This document shows, piece after piece, positions 48,741 through 58,467 of a stretch of 64,000 bases of DNA (within the stretch, counting starts at the first letter, position 1; each line of letters starts with the position of its first letter). Under the pieces are notes generated by a model that was not told where the DNA came from, ran no database searches, and saw only the letters and a list, made by a program, of their open reading frames with translations. The translations under genes and the position numbers were made by a program. The stretch lies in assembly GCA_024195265.1 (NCBI GenBank), contig JAJLRJ010000010.1, positions 14,458,754-14,522,753 on the forward strand. The letters run 5' to 3'. Source of the DNA: Dendrophyllia cribrosa. Lineage: Eukaryota; Cnidaria; Anthozoa; Scleractinia; Dendrophylliidae.

Positions 48741-48870
48741 GTAGTGAGTAGGGAGGGAGTCAAATACCAGTTTTTTTGAACCCATAAAATAAGCTGTCCT
48801 CACTCCACTCGGACAGCTTATTTTATGGGTTCGAAAAACTGGTATTTGACGTCCCTCCCTACTCACTACT
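48741..48870. repeat. 130-bp hairpin at the left edge of the viral element
   Basis: The arms begin AGTAGTGAGTAGGGAGGGA and end in the inverse TCCCTCCCTACTCACTACT. They pair over about 60 bp (CAAATACCAGTTTTT..., ACCCATAAAATAAGCTGTCC) around a short centre. Polinton termini classically begin with AG, so one arm may be the left TIR of the viral element, duplicated head to head. The right end of the element is outside the window, so this cannot be tested here. Confidence 0.6.
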
Positions 48871-48909
48871 CTGGATACCCCTACCTCAAACCCCGTAAGA
48901 GGGGGTCAA

Positions 48910-50990
48910 ATGCGTTTTTTCCCGATCCCGCCCGCAACGGCAAGCGATACATCACCAATTGAAGAAATTAATACCCTCCACATAAACGCGAAAATGCCCC
49001 TCGCCAACGGACCAATGACTGCCGTTGCGTTTTTGAAAATGCGTGGGATTGAGTTGAAAGAAGGTGATGACTTATATGCAAAGAACAAAGGGACGTTCGA
49101 ATACAACCCTTGCAGACATTGTGGTTTAAACTTCACCCAAGGCCACTCTCTTGTTGAGCATCAAAAATACGCTTGCAAGAAGCTGCGAACAGAACCACGC
49201 TCGAAAGAGATTTGTCCCGGCTGCAATCGAAGATTGTGTAAATCAACGGTTTACAGGCATTTAAGAAATGGTTGTCCTCCCGCGAAAAGAAACCCTCGAG
49301 TTTTTATACAGCGTGAGGTTGTTCGAGATGTTTTTGCCGAGGCATATGTCAGCCAGCATGAACTGAATGCATGGCTTGACGCTCAAGAGCAACAATGTCT
49401 TGAAGAGCTAAGCCTGGAGGCTCTCGACCCCTTACCCAGGATCCGAGATTCTAGCTTTGTTTCGGATTTCATCGAAGGCAAGACATCACTCGCAGCTTTT
49501 CAAACTGAGTTGAGCGGTTATCACCAATTGAAAAAACATTCACCCTTCATATATCAATGATGACGACTGTTCAAGCTTTCATGAACTTTCTCAAATCGAG
49601 GAACACTGGCCTGAAACAAAAGAGCGCCGATTGGGTGAGAGCCAGATAAAACTCCATCGGGGCATCAGAGATTTCTGCCTTGACAGGATCGTCGCCATTT
49701 GAATCACGGCAAAGTTTGCTCATGAAGAAAATACAGCCAACACATATGCTCAACAATGCGGCTTGTACCTGGGGCAATCTGTTCGAACCGCTTATTCGCA
49801 AGTATTTTGAGCAAAAACATTCTGTTTCCGTTTTTGGTCACAGCATCTCTCTTAATCTAGCAAGAGATCATCCACTTTATCGAAAGGTCACTTGCAGCCC
49901 AGATGGATATTTTCTAGACAAAGATAACGGCTTAAGCTTGTTATAGTTTAAATGTCCGTTCAAGAGGAAAATAGCCATGAACAGAATTGCTGGCTATTAT
50001 AGCGATCAGATACAAACAGGTCTTGCTTTGAGTGGCGACATGGTCTCCAAAGGCTTGTTTGTTGACGGTTATTTCAGATTGTGCTCTTTAAACCAGCTTG
50101 AACCAAGTCTGGCACACAACCAGTTTCTAAACGGAGGAAACAAGTTCAAAACGAAGGGCGACACAACACTTGCGTGGGGAGTTTGTTATTTATTTAGCAA
50201 ACGGACGATAACAAGAAATCAAAAGGCAATCATCGATGTCGGTTCACTCAAATCAAAACAATTATTTGAGAGAATTATGTCTTCCATTGCTGAGAAGGAC
50301 ATATGGTGTTGTTATGGGGCTGTAAGGATGTCGTTTAGAAAACAGGACGAAGATGAGGAGTTTTTGCGTTACACGCATATGCAAGAAGTGTTTTCAGAGA
50401 GTTCAGAAGGTCCTAAACCAGTGGCTGTGTTCGCCTGGAAGCTCCTGGATATAACTGAGATTTGGGCGCCAAAGCAACCAAACTTTTTGAGCAATATTCA
50501 AACGTCAGTCGAGCGTTTTCATAACAGCTTGGCAAGCCTTCGAAAAAAGATAACAGAACACTCTGAAGAGAAAAGCATCCAACAAACCGCCCCTGTCAAA
50601 ACTGTTCCAAACAATTTGGGTGATGACAGTGTAGTGTTGGAAGCCTTCTTAAACTCAAAAATGGAGTCAATTGAAAAAACATACCCCAGTCTATATCCCA
50701 ACTGAGCCAATGGAGCAACTGGCTTTTGGTGAATCCCGTTGGGATTATTTGGCAGACATGATCAAAGATTACATCCTTGAATTGGCTGAAAGAGAGGTCC
50801 AGCGTGGCTTGGCTGCAAGGGTCATTCATCAAGGGAGGATGAAATCTGTATGCCATTCAATAAAAAATCATTATCACTGGCAACACGATTGCTATTTCCA
50901 TATTTTTACTTCACAAACATGTGATAAATGTCAAGGACACTTCTCGCCAGAAGTGGCCCTGGGCATACACAAAGCCATTTGTCCTGGCAG
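48910..50990 (+). pseudogene. YqaJ-type recombinase/exonuclease with zinc fingers, broken
   Basis: The N-terminal third has a C2HC zinc finger (CRHCGLNFTQGHSLVEH then C) and a second cysteine cluster (CPGCNRRLC). The nuclease core follows: IGASEISALTGSSPFES, WGNLFEPLIRKYFE, and CSPDGYF with the metal-binding Asp. A C-terminal zinc finger (CDKCQGHFSPEVALGIHKAIC) lies in another frame from about 50671. The YqaJ family (phage and herpesvirus-type alkaline nucleases) resects DNA ends in viral recombination. Breaks: a frameshift near 49558, an in-frame TAA at about 49647, an in-frame TAG at 49944-49946 exactly at the E-x-K catalytic step, and a frameshift near 50670-50705. No TATATA motif precedes the start. 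The 3' end meets the convergent VLTF3-like gene. Confidence 0.7.
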
Positions 50991-50993
50991 TGC

Positions 50994-51725
50994 TCACTCA
51001 ACGTGCTCCATCTTTTCAAGTATGATCTTCCAGCTTTGTTCGTGCTTCCACATTGATTTTTCTGGGACTTGCAGCCAGAAGTAATTGACAAGCCGTTGTG
51101 GTCCTTTTATTGCATCCAAGATTTTGTGGGCCACAAAGGGCATGGAGATTCTTTTCGGCAGATATTCTTCGATGAATTTGAAAGAATCATTTGCATGTTG
51201 TATTTCATCATTGGACAAGCAGACGTAGAGTTCACAAATTTTCAGATGTTTGTTGAGATAGCTTTTGAAGTTGTAATGTTTGGTGGTCATTCTTTTTTTG
51301 GTAATTGTGTAATCACCACCATAGAGCCCGTTGTAATCGAATGTAACACCATCCAGAGGCTCTAAGAGCCCGCAGTCCTCACAGCAAAGTTCTGATGAAA
51401 ACATCCTGAGGTTTAATTTGCCTTTGCAGTTTTGGCAAATTTTTGTCCTTTCATTCAAAAGGGTGAAAGATGAGTGTGGAGGGTATTGTACCTCGGGAGA
51501 AAGATACTCCTTGATGATATGAAGGCGTTCTGACAGGTTTGAACGCCGTATTTCTTTGGTGTAGTTTTCGAGTGAGCGCAGGAGGATAAATTTGTATTCT
51601 TTATCAAGCTCATCGAGTTTGGGTTTGTATTCGCCTTTAGTGTCCAAGGCCCGAACATCAGCCAGTTGTCTAGCAAACTTCTCCATGAATATACACAGCC
51701 GGGTTATGTATTCAATTGGGCGCAA
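50994..51725 (-). CDS. VLTF3-like late transcription factor with zinc ribbon
   Basis: An intact 243-residue protein. Residues about 98-125 hold a zinc ribbon (CQNCKGKL ... CCEDCGLLEPLDG, two CX2C pairs). The C-terminal part has the order seen in poxvirus A2L/VLTF3-like factors of large DNA viruses: a KSYLNKHLK-type segment and a final block with KILDAIKG, then YFWLQVPEK and HEQSWKIILEKM. VLTF3 proteins activate late genes. The gene itself lacks the ATATRTATAC motif found before the structural genes, fitting an early or intermediate regulator that would act on them. The link is inference. The alternative is a TFIIB-like zinc-ribbon protein of unknown role. It is convergent with the nuclease gene. 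Confidence 0.65.
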   Translation of the reverse strand: MRPIEYITRLCIFMEKFARQLADVRALDTKGEYKPKLDELDKEYKFILLRSLENYTKEIRRSNLSERLHIIKEYLSPEVQYPPHSSFTLLNERTKICQNCKGKLNLRMFSSELCCEDCGLLEPLDGVTFDYNGLYGGDYTITKKRMTTKHYNFKSYLNKHLKICELYVCLSNDEIQHANDSFKFIEEYLPKRISMPFVAHKILDAIKGPQRLVNYFWLQVPEKSMWKHEQSWKIILEKMEHVE

Positions 51726-51764
51726 ATGATTTATCCTTAGAAATGTAGAGATTAAAACCTGAAT

Positions 51765-52451
51765 TTAATCTCTCAAATCGGACTTGGATGCTGCGGTGAG
51801 AAGACTTATCTTTTTTTGAAACTCTTGTTTGACTTCCTTGCGAAGATCGTTTTTGAGTTTCTCGAGGTCTGGCGCTTGTGTTTGAGTGCCAACGTTTTTT
51901 TTAGCCTTAACACCATCCCTGATTGCAGCTTTGAGTTCGTGATATTTTTGCACCTCACGAGTAATTATGGTGAATTCTGCATCACTGATCCTCTTGTCTT
52001 CCAGAGCCTTTGAGACCAGTTTATAGACAGAGTTGCGTTTAGCCAGAGCCAGTGTATAAATTTTCTCGTGTTTGGTCACTTTTCGCTCTAACCGTTTGTT
52101 AGCAGCTGTAAAGCCAACAGAGGATAGTCCACAAAGGGTCGCGATGCCGGCAAGTGCTGGACTTGCAATAATTCCGAACCCAGTCAATGCAGTGGCTAGG
52201 GCCCCTGATGATAGCCCAACAGAAAGCGACCCAAGACCAACCGCCGAGTAATGAACTAATGCTTGGGTTCGTTTATATTTTTTTGCGACCTGACGGTAAT
52301 GCTCAGCTTCGTCAGACAACTCCTTAAGCAAGTCAGAGATCTTTTTGAGCCGGAAATCTTCTGCATTGATTTGAGTTATCTCACGCATAGGGTAGAGCTG
52401 TTGTATCTCGCCGTATTCGGGGGCCGATGGCAGCACATTGGCAGAACTCAT
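51765..52451 (-). CDS. Virion-type membrane protein with coiled coil
   Basis: An intact 228-residue protein. A charged N-terminal helix (EDFRLKKISDLLKELSDEAE) is followed by a glycine/alanine-rich hydrophobic double segment (about residues 70-112, SLSVGLSSGALATALTGFG then IIASPALAGIATLCGL) that looks like a membrane hairpin. Long charged helices follow to the C-terminus. I know this layout from other cnidarian Polinton-like elements, where the role is unknown. The ATG is preceded by TATATATAC (reverse strand, 52459-52470). It stands 39 bp upstream of the VLTF3-like gene on the same strand. Confidence 0.65.
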   Translation of the reverse strand: MSSANVLPSAPEYGEIQQLYPMREITQINAEDFRLKKISDLLKELSDEAEHYRQVAKKYKRTQALVHYSAVGLGSLSVGLSSGALATALTGFGIIASPALAGIATLCGLSSVGFTAANKRLERKVTKHEKIYTLALAKRNSVYKLVSKALEDKRISDAEFTIITREVQKYHELKAAIRDGVKAKKNVGTQTQAPDLEKLKNDLRKEVKQEFQKKISLLTAASKSDLRD

Positions 52452-52458
52452 GGTGTGG

Positions 52459-52470
52459 GTATATATATGA
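52459..52470 (-). promoter_or_regulatory. TATATATAC motif before the membrane-protein gene
   Basis: The reverse strand reads catatatatacccacacc directly before the ATG at 52451, leaving an extremely short leader. It lies in the 22-bp gap to the next upstream gene. Confidence 0.55.
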
Positions 52471-52473
52471 TTT

Positions 52474-53136
52474 TTAATTTAACTCAACTTCAAATTCTAA
52501 GGGCATGCCATTGAAGTTGAAGACGTCATTGTTCTCATCCCTCACTGACAGTGTTATGCTGTTTACATAATCACTAGACGAGACGTCACGCAAGACGTTC
52601 TGCTGTGTTGGTTGGTAATGAACCTTTTCAAATGATTTCCCACGAATATCAAACCGAGCCAAAACTGTCGAAGGCTTACCATTGAGGAGGTTCTGTTCTT
52701 TATCGACCAGATCACAGTGGATGAAGTAAGTGCTTGGAGATGTAAAGCCTTTGACAACTGTACTCCAAAACGGTGTGCCACTTATACCCAGAAAATCTAT
52801 CAGATTTTTACTAAACGTTACATTATTGGGACTTTTAATTAACATTATTCCTTCTGCTGTGGTTGTATCAGCTGTTAGATCAATAACTGGTCTATTCTTT
52901 TTTATATCAAGGAAATCTTTTACAATGTTATCCACTGTGTAAAACCCCGGAATTAAGAATACTTCAGTAGTCCTTCCATTACTCCCAGGTGCTGAGATAA
53001 CCGCTCTTTCTTTCAAGTTAAACCACGAGTTGGCGAGCGAGGCAGACAGGAGCCGGATGTAATTGGGCCTCGGTAGTGGGTGGTCGAAATAGATCGTGTG
53101 AGGGTTCGAAGTCGTGACAAATGTCAACACAACCAT
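52474..53136 (-). CDS. Minor-capsid-type structural protein, copy 1
   Basis: An intact 220-residue protein rich in predicted beta strands, with IRLLSASLANSWFNLKERA near the N-terminus, a LIPGFYTVDNIV step, YFIHCDLVDKEQNLLNG in the middle and a C-terminal block NSITLSVRDENNDVFNFNG. This family is common in cnidarian Polinton-like elements next to the capsid genes. A penton or minor capsid role is the likely reading but is inference. The neighbour at 53160-53834 is a paralogue, so the pair arose by tandem duplication. A TATATATAC motif (53148-53158) precedes the ATG. Confidence 0.6.
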   Translation of the reverse strand: MVVLTFVTTSNPHTIYFDHPLPRPNYIRLLSASLANSWFNLKERAVISAPGSNGRTTEVFLIPGFYTVDNIVKDFLDIKKNRPVIDLTADTTTAEGIMLIKSPNNVTFSKNLIDFLGISGTPFWSTVVKGFTSPSTYFIHCDLVDKEQNLLNGKPSTVLARFDIRGKSFEKVHYQPTQQNVLRDVSSSDYVNSITLSVRDENNDVFNFNGMPLEFEVELN

Positions 53137-53147
53137 GACAGATGCGA

Positions 53148-53158
53148 GTATATATAAG
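53148..53158 (-). promoter_or_regulatory. TATATATAC motif before minor-capsid-type copy 1
   Basis: The reverse strand reads cttatatatactcgc 11-22 bases before the ATG at 53136, inside the 23-bp gap to the paralogue. Confidence 0.55.
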
Positions 53159-53159
53159 T

Positions 53160-53834
53160 TTATTTTATTTCAATTTCAAATTCCCAGGGCATGCCTTTGA
53201 AGTCAACGAGGTTGCTCTTTTCATCTCTGATCGACAGTGTGATGTCATTTACATGTTTACCAGAGCCATCGACAATATGCCAGACGCCATGTTGGGTCCC
53301 TTGGTAGTTGATCTTCTCAAAAGGTTTTCCGGTTACATCAAAACGAGCTAATAAGCTTGAAGGTTTGCCATTGAGAAGGTTCTGTTCTTTGTCAAGCAGA
53401 TCGCACTATACAAAGTATGTGCCTGGAAGTTTGAAACCTTTTATGGTAAAATTAGGATATGTTTTTATGTCTATATGAAACAATCTTGAGAGATTTGGGG
53501 AAACCCATATTATGTATTTTTGTCCTGGGTTTAAAATAGAAAGAACGCCAAGTTCATATGGTTTTGCCTGCAGAGCAATACCCTTTTCTTTAAATTTACC
53601 ATTTATCATGTCTGCAAGGCTATTAGGAGTAACAAACCCAGGGCCAATGTCAATGATGGTAGTCTTTAGATTATCACCAGAAAGGACTGCGGCTATTTTC
53701 ACTTTTTCTGCCAAGTTATGCCACGAATTGTAAAACGAGGCAGACAGGAGGCGGATGAAGTGTGCATTCTGGATCACGTGATCAAAGTACAGAGTGTAGG
53801 GGTTCGAAGTTGTGGTAACTGTAAGCACAACCAT
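53160..53834 (-). pseudogene. Minor-capsid-type structural protein, copy 2, one in-frame stop
   Basis: A paralogue of 52474-53136 with the same order of blocks: IRLLSASFYNSWHNLAEK, IGPGFVTPNSLADM, DLLDKEQNLLNGKPSSLLA and DITLSIRDE. The frame is open for 225 codons except for one TAG at 53406-53408, just before the conserved DLxDKEQNLLNG block. The rest is well kept, so the break is recent, or a second allele may be whole. It is transcribed divergently from the 606-residue gene through a 76-bp gap. Confidence 0.6.
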
Positions 53835-53910
53835 GGTGTGTATATGTAAGTTTATTGGAAAAACATAAATATACACAGGAAAACATTTTAAAATATAAAT
53901 ATATACAATC
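53835..53910. promoter_or_regulatory. Bidirectional 76-bp promoter region
   Basis: Between two ATGs that face away from each other. The plus side has AAATATATACAATC before the ATG at 53911; the minus side has ACATATACACACC before the ATG at 53834. Both match the element-wide (A/C)ATATRTATAC-like pattern. Confidence 0.6.
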
Positions 53911-55731
53911 ATGTTTGGCAGACGGCCCGGTGGATTTAATCCTAATTCAAATCTTGGTATAAACATCGGCGGCCACAATTACGGGCCCCCACCCCCTTTT
54001 TATTCGCCTCCAAATGCCTATACCCATGTCGCGCCAAAGCCACACACAGATCCTGAAATGGCTTGGTTGAGTTCGCCGGAGGCTGCCAGGCTCTCTGCCG
54101 CGGCCAAGGCCAAGGCGCTCTCAGACTTCAAAAAGCGTTTCCCTAACGCTGATATGTCACACTTTGAAGTGCAAGTAGAGTTTGGTGACGACCACAAAAC
54201 AGCCACAGGAGAAGTGCTTTACAAAAAGGCCCCTGGCTCATGGGCACTTATCACAGAAATAGCCCACAAAGATTGGACTGGCGCCGAAAGAGACACTCTT
54301 GGCCTTGTCTATGATGGTGGTTTTCCTTATCAGTTATCGTTGGGGCAACCAGAAAAGTCAATCCCAGCTGTTGATTTCTCCACCACAATAGACAAAGACA
54401 TGATGATTGGCGCAATCTTGAATGACAAAGAGCAAAAGATTTACGTCACACCAACTGATTGTTTCACAACGAAATACCGAAATATCTTCAGGGACACACA
54501 GATTTCATTTACAACCGCGAAATACGGTCGAAAGTGGATGGGAGGCCCTCATATGAGCTTTTGGCCACAACAACTCTCCTTCGCCCTGTGGTGTGCAACA
54601 ACCGGCTGTGGAATCTCGCGTGACATTCTCTTCGATAAAAACTCCAGTCTATCCCTAACCCCCCAGCTCCGGTCGTTTTACCGGTTTCACGTTTATTTCA
54701 CAACAAGGCGAATACTCTACCAGATGGGTGGGGAACAAAGCGTGAGTGCTTTGCCAGACGACCCCCCATTTTCCCAGAAAGACAACAAATACAACATCGA
54801 CGCGTACAAGAAGATTCGCATCGAGTTTGGCATCGACCCAAGTTCTGACTTCCGTTACACATATGGCAAGAACCACGGCCTTGGGAATGTCTACATTTGG
54901 GTAACTGGAGAGGGCCCCATTTCTACCGATTACACCTATCCAGACTCTGATCTAGCTCTGTTCGATGATGAGCGCATCACTGACAGAAACGACCCCAACT
55001 ATCACACAAATGGTATATCTTTCGTCCGCAACGACCAAGGGGCGGACACCCAGTTCGAGCACTTTGTGCCAAATTACGCACAGGGGCTAACACAGCCAGG
55101 GCTCGCGCGTATGAACCAATCAATCGAGGCCTTTGTGTACTGCATTCTTGGTTCACAAGCCAAAACCCGTAGCAGCATCATTGGAAGAGGAGGCCGGGCG
55201 TTCGAAACGCAGAGAGTATTCCTCACCCATCTAGAGGAGGCCATAATACTGAACGACATCGCAACAAGCGTACAGCCTTACCAGCTTGCCATCCAAGCAA
55301 CGAAAGTGCGCCTAGACTTTGCGACAGCGCCCGGAAGCTGGCTCATGCCATCGCGCATGATTATCAACACAGAGAGCGTGATCGGGTATAACAACAATCT
55401 ACAGGAGGCAACGCAAGAGATGAAGCTGGGCGTGAACAGTGGTGTTAATCTGGGCACAAAAAAAGCCTCCCTTCGCCACATGGACGGTGGTCCGACAAAG
55501 ATTAATCCACCAAACAGCCACCCATCAAACCCGATACATAAACAGGCCACACAGGCACAGGGCATCGCGCCCAAACCAAAGACCACACCCACACCACAAC
55601 CAGACCTCACACCACAACCCAGCACACCCACACCCACACCCACACCACAGCCCGACCCGCATCACGTTTTCAAGGCAGTCGTTGCTGTTGGCGCGCTTGC
55701 TTTGGCAGGCCTTCTCGTTTGGTCGAGATAA
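53911..55731 (+). CDS. 606-residue structural-type protein with C-terminal anchor
   Basis: Intact. The N-terminus is Gly/Asn/Pro-rich (residues 1-45). The middle is a large mixed domain with LSFALWCATTGCGISRDILF, RFHVYFTTRRILYQMGG and GNVYIWVTGEGP steps. After about residue 530 comes a low-complexity Pro/Thr/Gln linker. The last 20 residues are a transmembrane helix (VVAVGALALAGLLVWSR). Similar proteins accompany capsid genes in cnidarian Polinton-like elements. I cannot assign it to capsid, penton or attachment protein. A C-terminal anchor suggests a surface or internal-membrane location. The start is set by the TATATAC motif and a short leader. Confidence 0.6.
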   Translation: MFGRRPGGFNPNSNLGINIGGHNYGPPPPFYSPPNAYTHVAPKPHTDPEMAWLSSPEAARLSAAAKAKALSDFKKRFPNADMSHFEVQVEFGDDHKTATGEVLYKKAPGSWALITEIAHKDWTGAERDTLGLVYDGGFPYQLSLGQPEKSIPAVDFSTTIDKDMMIGAILNDKEQKIYVTPTDCFTTKYRNIFRDTQISFTTAKYGRKWMGGPHMSFWPQQLSFALWCATTGCGISRDILFDKNSSLSLTPQLRSFYRFHVYFTTRRILYQMGGEQSVSALPDDPPFSQKDNKYNIDAYKKIRIEFGIDPSSDFRYTYGKNHGLGNVYIWVTGEGPISTDYTYPDSDLALFDDERITDRNDPNYHTNGISFVRNDQGADTQFEHFVPNYAQGLTQPGLARMNQSIEAFVYCILGSQAKTRSSIIGRGGRAFETQRVFLTHLEEAIILNDIATSVQPYQLAIQATKVRLDFATAPGSWLMPSRMIINTESVIGYNNNLQEATQEMKLGVNSGVNLGTKKASLRHMDGGPTKINPPNSHPSNPIHKQATQAQGIAPKPKTTPTPQPDLTPQPSTPTPTPTPQPDPHHVFKAVVAVGALALAGLLVWSR

Positions 55732-55735
55732 GTGT

Positions 55736-57143
55736 TCAAGACTTCGAACGCTTGGTGATCCTTTCAACAAGGAAAGCCACTACGGCAAGGATGAGCAGCC
55801 AGGCGTGTTCACCCAGAAAGGAGATGACCGACCCAGCCGCTTTGAAGATGAAGCTCACAATTGAACCAATGAGGCCAGGAAGTGCGCTGGCTGCCTTTTT
55901 GCCAAGCTCTTTAAGCCCATTGCCAATAGCTCGTGTGGCCTTTGCCAGGCTGTTCAAGGTGGCGAGTACCACAGCGCTGATGGTGATGCCAGCTGCCAGA
56001 ACAATCGCTTGCAGGGTCCATCTGTATTCCTTGAAGATTTCTCTGACCCTCTCTTTCAAAGACAGGGCTTGTTCCCTTTCTTGAACCTGTGTTCTGAGCC
56101 TTGCCAGCTTTTCTTCTCGCTCAGTAACCCGGTCTTCGGCGACTGCTCTGTCAGAGGGAGACGTGTTCTCATCCTCTATGACGAGTCTGTCAGCAGCGTT
56201 CTGCCGTTCAAGCTCGGCTTCTCTTTCGTTTAACTCATCAAGTGGTTTAGTAGAGTTTAACCTTGCTTCAACTTCATTTCTTTCTCTTGTTTTCTCAGAA
56301 AGGCGTGTTCTGAGTTTGTCAACCTTTGCCTGTTCTTGGTCTCGTTGTTTTTGTATTTTTTGAAGGGCACCTACTTCCTTTTTCTGGTTTTCAAGATCTC
56401 GTTGAAGATTCTTTTTCACCCATTTTAGGCGGTCTATCTCGGATCTCGGCTTGATTTTTAACGCTTGAACCGTGTTCCTGCTCCAGAGCGTCAATCCTCG
56501 CTTGAATTTGCTCAATTCTGTTTCTGATGTTTTGCACCTCATTTGCTGCTTGTTGTTGTTCCACAGCAATCCTTTCATTCTCCTTCAGTTGTTTTTCTGT
56601 CTCCTTCAATCTTTGTCTTTCTTCCCTTATTGATGCATTGTCTTCAGAGACAAGCTCTTCAGCGCTTGGGCCAAGAGCCCCTTTAAACTTGTCTGTGAAT
56701 GATTTAAGAAGGCCCGACTTATCTTGCTTGAAAATGGGAGTTTCGCCACCCTTTGGGCCAAAGGAAACTATTTTCTTTTCATTTCCTGCTTTTTTACCGA
56801 AACCAATTGGGGGTAATCTGTCGAAGGCTACTTTTGGAAAGCGCCTTTTGAACCAGTCCATAGCTTTATCAATCCTTTGTGCTTTATCAGTTGCGTCTGA
56901 GAAGTCACTAAGAAGAGGGACTTCTGAAGGGTCACCTGGCAGCCCACTTTGTTCGTGAGGCATTGTATGCATTTCATGCTGCTCGCCGCCATGGTATGGG
57001 GTGGATGTGCCACCTGGTTGAAAAGGTGTTGTTGTGTCAACTTCTTGTTCGTCATCGTCATCATCATCATCATCGTGGTCTATGCCCCAGTCTTCCCAAG
57101 GATTCTCATTTTCAGTTGTTGGATCATATCCGCCTTCAGCCAT
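55736..57143 (-). pseudogene. Coiled-coil membrane protein, one frameshift
   Basis: One gene in two frames. The first (57143 to about 56460) has an acidic N-terminus with a nine-Asp run (DDDDDDDD...), a FKRRFPKVAFDRLPP segment and then a coiled coil (IREERQRLKETEKQLKENE...). The second (about 56480-55736) continues the coiled coil (KVDKLRTRLSEKTRERNEVE) and ends with hydrophobic segments (LQAIVLAAGITISAVVLATL, LPGLIGSIVSFIF, AWLLILAVVAFLVERI). The reading frame changes by one base between about 56455 and 56480. The C-terminal triple-hydrophobic module recurs in cnidarian elements of this kind; its function is unknown. It is divergent from the capsid gene through a 42-bp gap and convergent with the 606-residue gene (4-bp gap). 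Confidence 0.6.
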
Positions 57144-57185
57144 GATGATATATAAATATGAATTTTAAAAACACAAATATATACC
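57144..57185. promoter_or_regulatory. Bidirectional 42-bp promoter region
   Basis: The whole space between two start codons. The plus side reads CAAATATATACC directly before the capsid ATG (57186). The minus side reads ATATTTATATATCATC before the ATG at 57143. Two full promoters in 42 bp is very tight. Confidence 0.6.
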
Positions 57186-58436
57186 ATGGCTGTGCAACCG
57201 AATCTACTTCCATCTCACAGTGAAAAGACTCTTGGCGCCATGAAGGCAGAGCGAACCGTTAAGCGCATCACATTCAACCCCTCTGAGGCCAATCCCGGCG
57301 AGACACTGTACGTCTCGGTGCCCAAGCTGGGCGAGCACGATGTTATTGTGTCCGGCTCACTTGCCCTGGTGTTTAACATCAACCTAGCCGGGGGGCACGC
57401 TAACAACTTTCTTGTACAAAATGTTTCTCGGGCCCTGGTGGACAGGTTCGTTGTAAAGTTTGCCGCCACCACTGTCCAGGACACGGTTGGGTACGACATC
57501 TACAAGATCTTCGAAGACCTATTCAAATCAATCGATGAGCGGGAAAATATGCTTATGGAGGGCATTCGGAGTGTGGATTTGTGTAAGATCCGCTCTGGTG
57601 CTGGCGACAAGACGAGCTCAGGCGTGGATGCTGAAAATAAGTTAGAGACAATATACAAGAATAAGTACCGCATTAAACTGGATCACGAAATCTTAACTGA
57701 TCATGGTGTTATATATCCTCAAGCACTGTATAACGATCTGGTCTTCGAACTAACCCTCGCCCCCGCAAACCAAGTTGTCCGGGACTCAGATACAAGCAAG
57801 CTCGTGTACAAGTTGGAAAACATCCAGCTGGAGTATGAGACAATCAGAAGTAAGACTCTTGCCGACAAAGCAACAAGCACTTACACCAGTGGCAAGGAGT
57901 TCGCCTATGACCTGGTAATGCGAGATCGGGTGCATCCCTTCTCAAAAGGAGGTGACACTCGGCTGAATCTTCGGATTAACTCACAGCGCCGGTCTCTCAA
58001 GGGCATCCTCTTGCTGTTCATCAACCCCTACACGGCTGGTGCCAGGGACTCTGAGAACTATTTAAATCCCGACATCACCAAAGTGAAGGTCACAGTCAAC
58101 GGTGTTCCAAACAGGCTTTACAACGAGGGCATCAGTGGTACAGACATGTGAAATGAAATCTTCCGATACTTCAAGCCACACACGCGCGGCAGGCCTAACA
58201 TGAACTTGACCAAATATCTCACAGGCAACAAGTTTGGTCTCTGGATTGACCTGCGGGCCATGGGTGACACAGCCCTGCACGGCAACGGCCAACGGCTCGT
58301 CAACACACAAGATGGCGTGCAACTCGAGATCGAACGAAACGGCACAGGCTCGGGAAACGCAAACTGCCACATCTTCACCATCTCAGACTCACAGATGAAC
58401 ATCATGGGCAGGCAGCTGGAATCTGTAGAGTACTAA
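57186..58436 (+). pseudogene. Probable major capsid protein, one in-frame stop
   Basis: 417 codons. The chain has the look of Polinton/adintovirus double-jelly-roll capsid proteins: GETLYVSVPKLGEHDVIV and SLALVFNINLAGGHANNF near the start, a KYRIKLDHEILTDHG and YPQALYNDLVFELTLA middle, KVKVTVNGVPNRLYNEGI, and a C-terminal NCHIFTISDSQMNIMGRQLE block. It is interrupted only by a TGA at 58149-58151; both sides are otherwise fully open and in the same frame. It is the first gene of the plus-strand block that runs to the integrase. CAAATATATACC abuts the ATG. Confidence 0.65.
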
Positions 58437-58443
58437 GTAAACG

Positions 58444-58456
58444 CATATATATATAC
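58444..58456 (+). promoter_or_regulatory. CATATATATATACCC motif before the ATPase gene
   Basis: It ends about 11 bases before the ATG at 58468, in the 31-bp gap after the capsid gene. Confidence 0.55.
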
Positions 58457-58467
58457 CCACCAGCCCC

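Noticed and set aside
49561..49732. Alternative open frame through the nuclease break
   Set aside because: The frame carrying IGASEISALTG matches the YqaJ core; the other frame has no family signal.
55278..55643. Minus-strand frames opposite the 606-residue gene
   Set aside because: Gly/Val/Cys-rich shadows of a proline/threonine-rich coding strand.
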